Origin: an uncultured Rickettsiales bacterium
GTDB lineage: Bacteria > Pseudomonadota > Alphaproteobacteria > Rickettsiales > Rickettsiaceae
NCBI GenBank assembly: GCA_903952265.1
Contig: CAJBEU010000002.1
Span: forward strand, 186,001-250,000
Reading direction: 5' to 3'
DNA length: 64,000 bases
A program made the translations under genes and the position numbers. The notes beneath the pieces are model-generated. The model did no database searches and had not been told where the DNA came from. It was given only the letters and a program-made list of their open reading frames with translations. Position 1 is the stretch's first letter. Each line of letters begins with the position of its first letter. Positions 1-9,208 of this stretch are shown here, piece after piece.

Positions 1-221
1 TTCAGATTATAAAATTGATGCTCGAGAATTATTGTGAGCTCCTCTGGATATTTTTTCTTAAGTTCGTCAGATATTTGTACGCCTTTATGAAAAGTACAAA
101 AAGTGATAAAAAAATGATGATTTCCCTGTATTCCATGTTTTGCAACTGTGCTTAAAGCTTCTCTTACAACGTAGTACATAGCCTTACTGACCATTTTCAT
201 ATAATCTAGATATCCTCCCAT
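1..221 (-). CDS. sspB: SspB-like ClpXP adaptor, 3' part cut off by the window edge
   Basis: Reading leftward from an ATG at 221 there is an open frame of 73 codons that runs off the window start. It contains GNHHFFITF, then a K-GVQIS segment, and later YPEELTIILEHQF and YNL. This order is characteristic of the alphaproteobacterial SspB family (stringent starvation protein B), which delivers ssrA-tagged and other substrates to the ClpXP protease in the cytoplasm. Only the N-terminal substrate-binding half is visible. The acidic tail that docks on ClpX would lie outside the window. Met8 is an alternative start, but the first Met matches the family's usual N-terminal length better. The assignment rests on remembered family motifs. 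Confidence 0.8.
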   Translation of the reverse strand, partial: MGGYLDYMKMVSKAMYYVVREALSTVAKHGIQGNHHFFITFCTFHKGVQISDELKKKYPEELTIILEHQFYNL

Positions 222-383
222 TTTTTCAACCTTGAGATTATTATTTAAAGACTTACTAAAAGTAGCGCATCCTTATTGTTCTAAATGAATTTTTGCATTA
301 AAAAGCCATGTTGTACATGAATAAAATAAGTAGAGCTCTATTTGTCAAATTTCCTTGAGAGAGTTATTGAGCTTTTTTGCAAC

Positions 384-412
384 TTGTTTTATAGGGTCCT
401 TTTTGTTAGAAT
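384..412 (+). promoter_or_regulatory. Candidate sigma70-type promoter for the desaturase
   Basis: TTGTTT at 384-389 and TAGAAT at 407-412 are separated by 17 bases and would give a leader of about 80 bases before the ATG at 498. The match to consensus is moderate and no transcript data exist, so this is a candidate only. The rest of 222-497 shows no gene that I can support. Confidence 0.3.
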
Positions 413-497
413 GCATGCGGCTCCTTTTCTATCATCTTTTGATTTTGTTAAGGGCTTTTACTTATAAGCCAACAGAACATAATCTAAAAAACACTTC

Positions 498-1667
498 ATG
501 CTAAAAAAGATCTACTTTCCTGCTTTTTTTGTTCTGCTTATTTATCCTATCATTCTTGGCGTTCTTGCCTATTTTTATGTAAAGAACTTTGGTTTTGGCA
601 TGTACGAGCTTTTGTTGATTTTGACAAGCTATTACGTGGTTAATATAACTATTGGAGTAGGTCTTCACAGATGCTGGGCCCACGGTGCGTTTGTTCCAAA
701 TAAAGTCGTAGAACTTATTCTCATAGGACTTTCTTCCGTTGCTCTTCAGGGGCCAATTTTAAAATGGGTTTCTGATCATACAAGGCACCATGCTTACACA
801 GATACTGACAAAGACCCGCATTCTCCGCTAAAATTTGGAGGAGGAATCAAAGGATTCCTTTGGTCTCATATAGGATGGATGCTTGTAAAATCTCCTTTGG
901 ACATAGATAAATCTACCGTGAAAAAGTTTAGTCGCAACAAGCTTGTGATGCTTCAATTTAAATACTATTGGCAGGTAGTTCTCTTTACGAACACTATAGT
1001 GCCTTTTGCGATAGGCTTTTTGTGTACTGGCTCATATGTTGGAGGTATTGCTGGTTTTATATTTTTGGGAATAGGTAGGGCGATTCAGCAGCATGCTACT
1101 TTTTGCATCAATTCTATGACTCACTATTTTGGCAGCAAGGATTACGATAAAAATTCAACTGCTGGGGACATAGCTTGGATGGCTCCATTCTTATTAGGAG
1201 AAAATTGGCACAACTTTCATCATGCTTTTCCGTCTGATTACAGAAATGGTCCAAAATGGTATCAGTTTGACGTGCACAAATGGATCATATGGATTCTTGC
1301 TAAACTTAACCTTGCTCACGAGCTTAAGCTCACTTCTGATATTAGAATTATTGCTCAAAGAAAAGCAGCCTTGAGTTACTCTTTTAAAAGTATTTCTCAA
1401 AGATGGTCTGATTTACAAAAAAGATGTCAGGCTGAAGGTAAATTAGCCTTGAGCAATGTCACAAAGACTACAGAAGACATAAAGTCATACACCGCATTGG
1501 TTTTCAGGGCATATAACAAAAACCTATCCGATCTTTCTTTGCGAATCACATCTTTAATTGATTCTGAAGAGCTTTCAAAGAAATTGGTTGCAGATTGTTC
1601 TGAGCTACTGCTGAAATTTGAGAGCAACGTGAAAAAGTTGGAAAAAGAGGTTGTTGCCTCTACTTGA
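498..1667 (+). CDS. Acyl-CoA/acyl-lipid delta-9 type fatty acid desaturase
   Basis: This 389-residue membrane protein carries the three histidine boxes of the di-iron fatty acid desaturase family. They are HRCWAH (residues 57-62), HTRHH (94-98) and HNFHH (238-242), with hydrophobic membrane segments near 5-50, 70-85 and 160-195. The GENWHNFHHAFPSDYR context is typical of stearoyl-CoA (OLE1-like) enzymes, which use O2 and electrons to put a cis double bond into saturated acyl chains at the inner membrane. After about residue 290 there is a tail of roughly 100 residues, rich in Lys, Ser and Glu and probably helical, that is outside the catalytic core. No electron donor is encoded next to it. 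The family is clear; substrate and regiospecificity are inferred. Confidence 0.88.
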   Translation: MLKKIYFPAFFVLLIYPIILGVLAYFYVKNFGFGMYELLLILTSYYVVNITIGVGLHRCWAHGAFVPNKVVELILIGLSSVALQGPILKWVSDHTRHHAYTDTDKDPHSPLKFGGGIKGFLWSHIGWMLVKSPLDIDKSTVKKFSRNKLVMLQFKYYWQVVLFTNTIVPFAIGFLCTGSYVGGIAGFIFLGIGRAIQQHATFCINSMTHYFGSKDYDKNSTAGDIAWMAPFLLGENWHNFHHAFPSDYRNGPKWYQFDVHKWIIWILAKLNLAHELKLTSDIRIIAQRKAALSYSFKSISQRWSDLQKRCQAEGKLALSNVTKTTEDIKSYTALVFRAYNKNLSDLSLRITSLIDSEELSKKLVADCSELLLKFESNVKKLEKEVVAST

Positions 1668-1683
1668 CCTTTTTGCAGATAAA

Positions 1684-1703
1684 AAAAAGCTTAGATGCTT
1701 TTT
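1684..1703. terminator. Possible bidirectional terminator between convergent genes
   Basis: AAAAAGC at 1684-1690 and GCTTTTT at 1697-1703 form an inverted repeat around a 6-base loop. A-tract and T-tract flanks make it terminator-like on both strands. It sits between the ends of the desaturase gene and lysC, where a shared terminator would be expected. The stem has only two G-C pairs, so confidence is low. Confidence 0.35.
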
Positions 1704-1763
1704 CTTTCATAATCACCTCTTCTGTCTTTTGAAAACTTGATGAATTAAGATTAGGAATTGCAG

Positions 1764-2999
1764 CTAAGTGCCCAATTGTTCGTGAGTGTTTGCATCTCCT
1801 TCTATTAAGGCTTTGTGTAGCTGTTTTACGATTGTATCTCCTTGATTTAAAGAAACCTTTATTTTAATACAGTGAGTATCTGAGGTGATATTTTGAATTT
1901 TTACCTGATTTCTATTTAGCTCTTTCCATACTTTAATTAACAAGTCGCAAGTTTCTCCGATACTCCATCCTACGATTACTACTAGTGCACTTTGAGTATC
2001 AACCATATAACTAGAGACCAACTTTTTGTTTTGCACAATTGCGTTAATCTTTGTATTTTCAGATAGAGGTGCCTCAAACTTGCAGGTGTTTTCATTGTAA
2101 TCTACAATCAAGTTAAAGCACGTGACTTTTATAAGCGCCTCCATTAGAGCATATAAATCTCTGTGCGTTGAAGTTTGTATTTGACAAAAAATTATGTCGT
2201 TTTTGAGGCTTATGCCTTTAATTTCGCAAGATTCCATATGTGTAGATTGTTTCTGAATAACGTTTGTGCCCGGGTTGTGTGAATTTGTTTTTATAACTTT
2301 TAGAGGCACTTTATACCTCATTGCTATTTCGACCGATCTTCTTTCTAGCACTTTTGCACCATACATAGCAAAGCACAGCATTTCTTCGTAAGATATAGAT
2401 TCTATTTTTAGTGCTTTAGGTACTAATCGTGGATCTGCTGAAAAAACTCCAGATACATCCGTATAAATTTCACAAGATTGAGCTTTGATAGCAGCTGCAA
2501 CCGCTACAGCAGTTGTGTCTGATCCTCCTCTACCTAACGTAGTAATAGAGTTTTTCTCTGTTACACCCTGAAATCCGCAAATTACCGGAATGATTCCATT
2601 TTCTACGTATTGCAGTATTTTGTCGTGATCAATTTTTATTATTCGTGCCTTTGAAAAATCATCATTTGTTAAAATCGGAATTTGCCATCCTTGTAGAGTC
2701 TTTGCAAGTATTCCTTCTTTGAGCAAGGCTAGACTGAGCAATGCGGCAGATAAGTTTTCGCCACTACTTATTGCAGAGTCATATGCTTCCTGTGCTAGAT
2801 CAGTTTTTCCTACATTGATTTCCATGCATTTGGCAATGAATTGGTTTGTAGAACCTGCCATGGCCGACACTACTATTACTAATTTCTTTGTACGAGTTTC
2901 TTTTTTTATGGCTGAAGCAACTTTAGATATGTAAGAGATATTAGCTAAAGAGGTTCCGCCAAATTTTTGTACTATTAGAGGGTTTTTATCGAAAAACAT
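1764..2999 (-). CDS. lysC: Aspartate kinase
   Basis: Aspartokinase phosphorylates L-aspartate with ATP, the first step towards diaminopimelate/lysine, threonine and methionine. The 411-residue protein has the N-terminal signature VQKFGGTSLA (KFGGTS at 12-17), a central TTLGRGGSDTTA nucleotide-binding motif and the TDVSGVFSADPRLVP segment. A C-terminal regulatory region of about 140 residues matches the expected pair of ACT domains. The length fits the monofunctional class found in alphaproteobacteria. It stands alone with about 190 bp to the divergent ffh gene. In Rickettsiales the pathway mainly supplies diaminopimelate for peptidoglycan (family knowledge). No leader or attenuator is visible. 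Confidence 0.93.
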   Translation of the reverse strand: MFFDKNPLIVQKFGGTSLANISYISKVASAIKKETRTKKLVIVVSAMAGSTNQFIAKCMEINVGKTDLAQEAYDSAISSGENLSAALLSLALLKEGILAKTLQGWQIPILTNDDFSKARIIKIDHDKILQYVENGIIPVICGFQGVTEKNSITTLGRGGSDTTAVAVAAAIKAQSCEIYTDVSGVFSADPRLVPKALKIESISYEEMLCFAMYGAKVLERRSVEIAMRYKVPLKVIKTNSHNPGTNVIQKQSTHMESCEIKGISLKNDIIFCQIQTSTHRDLYALMEALIKVTCFNLIVDYNENTCKFEAPLSENTKINAIVQNKKLVSSYMVDTQSALVVIVGWSIGETCDLLIKVWKELNRNQVKIQNITSDTHCIKIKVSLNQGDTIVKQLHKALIEGDANTHEQLGT

Positions 3000-3185
3000 C
3001 TTTTATAATTTAAAAATGACATGTGAATTTCTTCTCTTGAAACTATTATAAAAAGAATGAAAGTAGATTGCAGAGCAATACAAAGCTTATTCTTAGAGCG
3101 GGATTGTATTTATTTTTTTTCTAGTGTGCTACCATTTAAACTCTGGTTTCGTAACTAAAAATCACTTTTAAGAAATGAAATTTAT

Positions 3186-4514
3186 ATGTTGAGATCTTTA
3201 ACGAAAGGATTAAGCAACGTATTTGGTAAAATTGTAGGCAAAAAATCAATAGATGTTGCTGCTTTTGAATCGATATTAAAGGGTATTAGAGATTCGCTTC
3301 TAGATTCTGACGTTGCTTTAGAGGTTGTTGACTATCTTATTAGTTGTATAAGAAGTACCAGTAATCAAAAAGATATTTTATCATCACAAGATGCTTCTGT
3401 CTTACTTAGGCAGATTGTAAAAGATGAGCTAATAAACCTTATATCTGATGGCAAAGACTTTGCTACTTTTGCGCCCAATAGTTTTCCGTGCAACGTGATG
3501 ATAATTGGAAATCACGGAGCTGGTAAAACTACTTCTAGTGCAAAAATTGCTCACTATATAAAAACTCATCAGAAAAAATCAGTTTTACTTGTCTCTTTGG
3601 ATATCTTTCGTCCAGCCGCCCAGCAACAATTGAGCATTTTAGCAAATTCAGCATCTGTAGATTTTTTTACGCCAGAAAATCTCAACATAGATCAGATCTG
3701 TATCGATTCTTTGCAATATGCAAATAAAAACGGATATCAGTTTGTGGTCTATGACACTTTTGGTTCTTCTCATACAGACAGAGATGCACTCGATAGCCTT
3801 TTAAGTATTAAGCAAAAAATTCACCCAAAAGAAGTGCTTTTGATCGCAGATGCACTCACTGGTCAGGATGCTGTAAAATCAGCGAAATGTTTTTCTGATA
3901 CTCTGGGCATTTCCGGAGTTGTGCTTACAAAAATGGACGCAGATTCTAGAGGCGCTGGCGCACTTAGCATTAAGTATGTGACAAAAAAGTCAGTTAAGTT
4001 TATAGGGGTAGGCGAAGACATTAAAGATTTAGAAACATTTAATCCCACAAGCATTGTTCTTCGTATACTAGATATGGGGGATATAGAAACTCTAACAAAA
4101 AAGTTAGAGGACGTAATGGATGTCAAGACCAAAGAGCTTGAGCTGCAAAAAGTTCAATCTGGTAAATTTACTCTTGAAGACTATGAGTCTCATATTATGA
4201 AAATAAGCAAAATGGGGGGATTAAGCAAAATAGCAGGATTCCTTCCAGGAGCTAGTAAATTACTCGATAATCCCGCTTTCAAAGGTGGAGCAGACAAAAT
4301 GCTTATTAGACAACAAAGCATTATCAGGTCTATGACTCTTAAAGAAAGAAAGAAACCTCAAATTTTGACCCATTCTCGTAAAAAAAGAGTCGCAAATGGC
4401 TCTGGTAGAACAATTGCCGAGGTTGATGCACTTTTAAAACAGTTTCAACAGATGTCTGATTTGATTAAGTTAGGTCCAAAAGCTCTCTTCAAAACTGGCC
4501 AAAAGTTATTTTGA
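3186..4514 (+). CDS. ffh: Signal recognition particle GTPase Ffh (SRP54), with an atypical G3 motif
   Basis: Ffh binds signal sequences and SRP RNA and, with FtsY, targets nascent membrane proteins to the Sec translocon. The 442 residues contain the N domain (about 1-95), the G domain with a P-loop GNHGAGKTT (108-116), SLDIFRPAAQQQL and TKMD (248-251), and the M domain. The M domain has GKFTLEDYESHI, a methionine-bearing GFLPGASK loop and a basic RNA-binding segment HSRKKRVANGSG. The odd point is G3. The almost invariant DTAGR is DTFGS (190-194), and the usual Gln of GLQGxGKTT is His. The reading frame is intact, so the gene looks expressed but biochemically divergent. tsaB follows 45 bp downstream. 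Confidence 0.93.
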   Translation: MLRSLTKGLSNVFGKIVGKKSIDVAAFESILKGIRDSLLDSDVALEVVDYLISCIRSTSNQKDILSSQDASVLLRQIVKDELINLISDGKDFATFAPNSFPCNVMIIGNHGAGKTTSSAKIAHYIKTHQKKSVLLVSLDIFRPAAQQQLSILANSASVDFFTPENLNIDQICIDSLQYANKNGYQFVVYDTFGSSHTDRDALDSLLSIKQKIHPKEVLLIADALTGQDAVKSAKCFSDTLGISGVVLTKMDADSRGAGALSIKYVTKKSVKFIGVGEDIKDLETFNPTSIVLRILDMGDIETLTKKLEDVMDVKTKELELQKVQSGKFTLEDYESHIMKISKMGGLSKIAGFLPGASKLLDNPAFKGGADKMLIRQQSIIRSMTLKERKKPQILTHSRKKRVANGSGRTIAEVDALLKQFQQMSDLIKLGPKALFKTGQKLF

Positions 4515-4559
4515 ACTTGTCGATTTGTTTAAAATTTAGACTCAAAACACTCTCTTCAC

Positions 4560-5261
4560 GTGAAAATTTTAAGCTTTGATACTTCTGGAGAGTTTTGTTC
4601 CGTAGCTTTGCATGTAGGCAAAGATTTGATTGCATTTGATCAGGACATAACCTGCTCATTGCAAGCCGCAGAGCTTTTGATTCCCATGATTGATAAAGTT
4701 GTTAAATCTTCCTTTCTCAGATACAAAGATCTGGATTATGTTGCTTTAACTAAAGGTCCTGGAAGTTTTACCGGAATACGAGTGGGACTTTCTGCTGCGC
4801 AAGGCATACTCATGTGCACGAAAGCTTCTCCCGTAGTATTTTCTAACTTTGAGTTGTGGAACTACAGGTCTAAAATGCAAATGGGTTCGGGCTTAGATGC
4901 AAGTGTTGTAGTAATTAAGGCCTATTCTGGACAGATTTATACACAAGTTTTTGAATATTGTGGAGATAATAAGAATCCTGAGTTACTTACCCTGGAGCAA
5001 TTAAAAAAAAACATTGAATATCTGGCAGATAAAACTGTAGCTTTTTTAGGCACTGGAATTACATATCTTGTTGACCCTTTTTTTCAAAGGCCTAACTTCT
5101 TTTTTTTACCAAGATATACAAATGCAAAGTTTTTAGGGCAGCTAGCATGCAAACTTATCGATATTAAAGAAATAAATGAGATACACGGAGATTTAAGTCC
5201 TTTGTATATGAAATCTCCTAGCGTAGGGATTCCAAAAAATGAGAAATCAGATTTAAGTTAG
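4560..5261 (+). CDS. tsaB: tRNA threonylcarbamoyladenosine biosynthesis protein TsaB
   Basis: TsaB is the non-catalytic ASKHA-fold partner of TsaD, which makes N6-threonylcarbamoyladenosine (t6A37) on ANN-decoding tRNAs. The 233-residue product starts with [17 protein letters not shown] and has the typical [19 protein letters not shown] segment. The start is GTG at 4560, because the N-terminal beta strand of the family begins directly there. It probably shares a transcript with ffh. Its last 4 bases overlap the end of the convergent lepA gene. The catalytic partner TsaD is at 26885-27916 in the same window. Confidence 0.9.
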   Translation: MKILSFDTSGEFCSVALHVGKDLIAFDQDITCSLQAAELLIPMIDKVVKSSFLRYKDLDYVALTKGPGSFTGIRVGLSAAQGILMCTKASPVVFSNFELWNYRSKMQMGSGLDASVVVIKAYSGQIYTQVFEYCGDNKNPELLTLEQLKKNIEYLADKTVAFLGTGITYLVDPFFQRPNFFFLPRYTNAKFLGQLACKLIDIKEINEIHGDLSPLYMKSPSVGIPKNEKSDLS

Positions 5262-7057
5262 TCTATCTTCAAAGCTTCTATGAAAACGGATTTGGGTACA
5301 TTTACGTTTCCTATCATCTGCATTTTCTTCTTTCCGGCTTTTTGTTTTTCAAGTAGCTTTCTTTTTCTTGAAATATCTCCTCCGTAGCATTTTGCTAGCA
5401 CATTTTTTCTCATTGCATTTACCGTTTCTCTTGCAACTATACGTCCTCCAATTGCAGCCTGAATTGGAATTTGAAACAGATGCCTAGGTATGAGATCTTT
5501 GAGTTTGTCACATAACTCTCTGCCTCTGCGTTCTGCATGTTGCCTATGTACCATAGAGCATAGTGCATCAACTGGTTCTCCTGCAATTAATACATTCAGC
5601 TTTACCAAATCTCCAACTGCGTATTCTGCAAATTCCCAATCCAGGCTTGCAAAGCCTTTAGATAGAGCCTTAATTCTATTATAAAAGTTAAGTACTACCT
5701 CATTTAAAGGAATTTTGTAAGTTAAAATGACTCTCTGCCCAGAGTATGAAGTGTTAACCTGTTTTCCCCTTTTCTCATTACATAGTTGCAATATGCTACC
5801 TAAAAATTCTTGAGGGGTGATAATTGTCGCCAAGACCCATGGTTCTAATATCTCTTTTATAGAAGATAGATCAGGTAACGCTGATGGATCATGAATATCC
5901 AACACGTCGCCGTTATTAAGGCAAATTTTGTAATTAACGCTTGGTGCTGTTGCAACAACATCAAGATCAAATTCTCTGGCTATTCTCTCTTGTATTATTT
6001 CAAGATGCAGTAGCCCTAAAAAACCGCATCTAAATCCGTGACCAAGAGCGGCAGAAGTCTGTTGTTCGAATTTTAAGCTAGAGTCATTTAGTTTTAATTT
6101 TGCAAGACAATCTTGTAATTGAGGAAAAAGATCTTTTTCTCTTGGATAAAGACCACAAAAAACGTGAGGATTTTGTTCCTTAAATCCTTTAAGCGCTACC
6201 GGATTTGAATCTTTAGCGTCATATATCGTATCTCCTACTTTGCAGTCTGAAATCTGTTTTATTTTTGCAACTAAAAAACCTATTTCTCCGGCAGATAAAG
6301 TATTGGTGAATTGTTTTTTAGGAGAGAAAAAGCCCACTTTGTCTATTGTGTATGTCGAACCAGTGGAAAACAATTTTATTTGCATTCCAACCTTTAAAAT
6401 TCCGCTGACTACCCTAATTAATACTACCACTCCTAGATATTGGTCGTACCAACTGTCTATTATTAACGCCCTTAGCAAAGCGTTGAGTTCTTTTGCGGGT
6501 GCGGGTAACCATTGTACTATGGCTTCCATCAGCTCCTTTATGCCTTGACCAGTTTTGGCAGAAATCAAAATAGTATTTGAGGTGTCAATTCCTATTATGT
6601 CTCTTATTTCTTCTATGATAAGTTCTGGGCATGCAGATGGCATGTCTATTTTATTTAAGACGGGTAAAATCTCGTGATTATTGTCTATTGCCTGATAGAC
6701 GTTGGCAAGAGTTTGAGCCTGAATTCCCTGAGTTGCATCTATTAATAAGACAGAACCCTCACAAGCAGCGAGCGATCTACTTACTTCGTAAGCAAAATCT
6801 ACATGACCAGGTGTGTCTATTAGATTGAATTGATAATTTTGCCCACTATCTGCTTTATACGTAAGTCTTGCAGTTTGTGCCTTGATTGTTATGCCTTTTT
6901 CCTTTTCAAGTGGCATAGAGTCCAGAACCTGATCCCGCATTTCACTGGGGCTCAGTCCTTCACAGATGCCTATCAAGCGGTCTGCAAGGGTGGATTTACC
7001 GTGGTCAATGTGAGCTATTATAGCAAAGTTACGGATAAATTTTTGCTCTGTTTCCAT
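5258..7057 (-). CDS. lepA: Elongation factor 4 (LepA), ribosomal back-translocase GTPase
   Basis: LepA/EF4 is a translational GTPase that acts on stalled or mistranslocated ribosomes and in 30S biogenesis. The 599-residue length and domain order match the family. G1 is AHIDHGKST (15-23), G3 is DTPGH, G4 is NKID, and the EF-G-like domains follow. A LepA-specific C-terminal domain ends with [23 protein letters not shown]. It is the last gene of a minus-strand block pccB-pccA-lepA, 31 bp behind pccA. Its 3' end overlaps tsaB by 4 bp. No Shine-Dalgarno sequence is visible before the ATG. Confidence 0.96.
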   Translation of the reverse strand: METEQKFIRNFAIIAHIDHGKSTLADRLIGICEGLSPSEMRDQVLDSMPLEKEKGITIKAQTARLTYKADSGQNYQFNLIDTPGHVDFAYEVSRSLAACEGSVLLIDATQGIQAQTLANVYQAIDNNHEILPVLNKIDMPSACPELIIEEIRDIIGIDTSNTILISAKTGQGIKELMEAIVQWLPAPAKELNALLRALIIDSWYDQYLGVVVLIRVVSGILKVGMQIKLFSTGSTYTIDKVGFFSPKKQFTNTLSAGEIGFLVAKIKQISDCKVGDTIYDAKDSNPVALKGFKEQNPHVFCGLYPREKDLFPQLQDCLAKLKLNDSSLKFEQQTSAALGHGFRCGFLGLLHLEIIQERIAREFDLDVVATAPSVNYKICLNNGDVLDIHDPSALPDLSSIKEILEPWVLATIITPQEFLGSILQLCNEKRGKQVNTSYSGQRVILTYKIPLNEVVLNFYNRIKALSKGFASLDWEFAEYAVGDLVKLNVLIAGEPVDALCSMVHRQHAERRGRELCDKLKDLIPRHLFQIPIQAAIGGRIVARETVNAMRKNVLAKCYGGDISRKRKLLEKQKAGKKKMQMIGNVNVPKSVFIEALKID

Positions 7058-7088
7058 TGAAATGTTTTATTAGCAATTAAATTTGCTT

Positions 7089-9137
7089 CTATTCGTACTC
7101 TACAAGAAGATCGCCACTTCGTACTATTTGTTGTTTTGTAACGTGGATTTTTTTAATAACGCCATTCATAGGAGCTTTAATCGTATTTTCCATTTTAATA
7201 GCAGCAAGTGTCATTATAGCCATTCCTTCTTTTATTGAATCTCCCTGATTTACTTTCACGTCTATAATTTGTCCACCCAATGGCGAATATACTTCTTTTG
7301 TAATTTTTTCTACAGAGTTTGTGATCATAAAGCCCTCTAACTCTGAAACTTTTGGTGATCTTATGTAGACTGTTGCTGTAACTCCTGTATGAGTTAGCCT
7401 ATATCCAGTACGTATGTGGTCTATTTTGACGTTCAAATTCTTGCCATTAACTTTACACACGAACAGTCTATTTCCTATAGACCAGTTACTGCGAATTGCT
7501 ATTCTATTACTTCCTTGTCTTATGTTGTAGCCTCCAGGCATTGGCTTGATTACAACCGGAAATGATATGTTATCTACTGTCACTACCCAGCGGGTCATGA
7601 TTTTGTTAGTTTGATCGTCGATTCTTTCATTAATCAGTCGAAGCCTTTTCTGTTCTGTAATGAATATGTGAATTGCCGTTGCTACAAAAATTTGTGAAAT
7701 TTCGGATGTAAGCTCTGCTCCTCCAAAACCTTGTGGATATTCTTCTGCTATGAAACCAGTATGAATGTCTCCCGCAATAAACTTTGGGTGAGATATTAAT
7801 GCCTCTAAAAAAGAGATATTGTGGTTAATGCCTCTTATTACGAATGCGCTTAGTGCTGTGAGCATGTGGTTTATTGCTTCTTCTCTGGAATCCCCTATGG
7901 TGCAGAGTTTTGCTATCATTGTGTCATAGTAAACACTAACCTCTATTCCAGCGGCAAGACTGGTATCTATTCTAACGTTTGGAGATTTCGTTGGTTCCCT
8001 GTATTCAGTTATACGTCCACTGGATGGTAAAAATCCTCTAGTTGGATCTTCCGCGCAGATTCTGCACTCTATAGAGTGTTTGTCTATAAAAACCTTATCC
8101 TGAGTAATGGATAGCTCTGCTCCTGCTTCTATTTTTATCATTTCTTCTACTATATCGATTCCGGTTACCATTTCTGTAACCGTATGTTCTACTTGCAATC
8201 TAGTGTTCATCTCTAAAAAGTAGAAACGATTATCTCCGTCTAGCATAAATTCCACTGTTCCAGCGGAATGGTAATTAACTTTTTTTACTAAAGATATGCT
8301 TTGTCTGTACATCTCTGTACGTGCTTCTTCGTTTATGCAAACACTAGGAGTTTCTTCTATAACTTTTTGATGATTGCGCTGTATAGAGCACTCTCTTTCC
8401 CCAAGACATACTACGTTGCCCTGTTTGTCGGCCAGTACTTGAATTTCAATATGTCGTGGAGTTTTTACTATAAATTTTTCTATGAAAACTCTATTGTCGT
8501 TAAAACTATTTGCGGCCTCTATTCTGGCTGATTCAAACGCTGCAACCATTTGCTCTTTGTCGTAAGCAACTCTCATTCCTCTTCCGCCTCCCCCGGCTGC
8601 TGCTTTTACTATCACAGGAAAACCTATTGACTCTGCGATTTCTACAGCTTTAGAAATAGTGGAAATGATTCCTATGTATCCCGGGACCACGTTTACGTTT
8701 GCTTCTATAGCAATTTTTTTTGCTTCGATTTTATCTCCCATTATTTTGATTGCTGTGGAGCTTGGGCCTATGAAATGAATACCTTCCGCTTTTAATCTGG
8801 AGGCAAATTTAGGGTTTTCTGACAAAAATCCGTATCCGGGGTGTACGGCTTGAGCTCCGCTTTGTTTGGCTGCCGTTACTATATTTTGAATGGAGAGATA
8901 ACTTTCAGTTGCCGGAGAGTTTCCTATGTAATATGCCTCGTCAGCCATTTGTACGTGTAAAGCGTTAGCGTCTGCTTCTGAATATACTGCAATAGATCGT
9001 ATATTCATTTTTTTTAAGGTTTTAATAATACGTAAAGCTACCTCTCCTCTGTTTGCAACTAGTATTGAATCAAAGTAAATGGGGTTTTGTTTGTTTTCTT
9101 CCTTGTCTTCGTCTAAGGTTGTATCAATATAGGACAT
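7089..9137 (-). CDS. pccA: Propionyl-CoA carboxylase alpha subunit (biotin carboxylase plus biotin carrier)
   Basis: This 682-residue subunit carboxylates its own biotin with ATP and bicarbonate and passes the carboxyl group to PccB, turning propionyl-CoA into methylmalonyl-CoA. The biotin carboxylase part (about 15-465) has the ATP-grasp glycine-rich loop AAAGGGGRGMR, the ERECSIQRNHQKVIEETPS segment and EMNTRLQVEH. After a linker domain the biotinyl domain ends the protein, with AAIKMEN and the acceptor Lys near 648. The usual motif is AMKM; here Met is Ile. It lies 71 bp behind pccB in the same orientation, which supports a PCC rather than an acetyl-CoA or methylcrotonyl enzyme. Rickettsiales commonly keep this enzyme. 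Confidence 0.92.
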   Translation of the reverse strand: MSYIDTTLDEDKEENKQNPIYFDSILVANRGEVALRIIKTLKKMNIRSIAVYSEADANALHVQMADEAYYIGNSPATESYLSIQNIVTAAKQSGAQAVHPGYGFLSENPKFASRLKAEGIHFIGPSSTAIKIMGDKIEAKKIAIEANVNVVPGYIGIISTISKAVEIAESIGFPVIVKAAAGGGGRGMRVAYDKEQMVAAFESARIEAANSFNDNRVFIEKFIVKTPRHIEIQVLADKQGNVVCLGERECSIQRNHQKVIEETPSVCINEEARTEMYRQSISLVKKVNYHSAGTVEFMLDGDNRFYFLEMNTRLQVEHTVTEMVTGIDIVEEMIKIEAGAELSITQDKVFIDKHSIECRICAEDPTRGFLPSSGRITEYREPTKSPNVRIDTSLAAGIEVSVYYDTMIAKLCTIGDSREEAINHMLTALSAFVIRGINHNISFLEALISHPKFIAGDIHTGFIAEEYPQGFGGAELTSEISQIFVATAIHIFITEQKRLRLINERIDDQTNKIMTRWVVTVDNISFPVVIKPMPGGYNIRQGSNRIAIRSNWSIGNRLFVCKVNGKNLNVKIDHIRTGYRLTHTGVTATVYIRSPKVSELEGFMITNSVEKITKEVYSPLGGQIIDVKVNQGDSIKEGMAIMTLAAIKMENTIKAPMNGVIKKIHVTKQQIVRSGDLLVEYE

Positions 9138-9208
9138 TTTATTTTACTCGTTTTTACTCAATTAGTTGACAAGGTCTGGTCTAACTCTCTTGCGGTAGTA
9201 CGCAAAAA

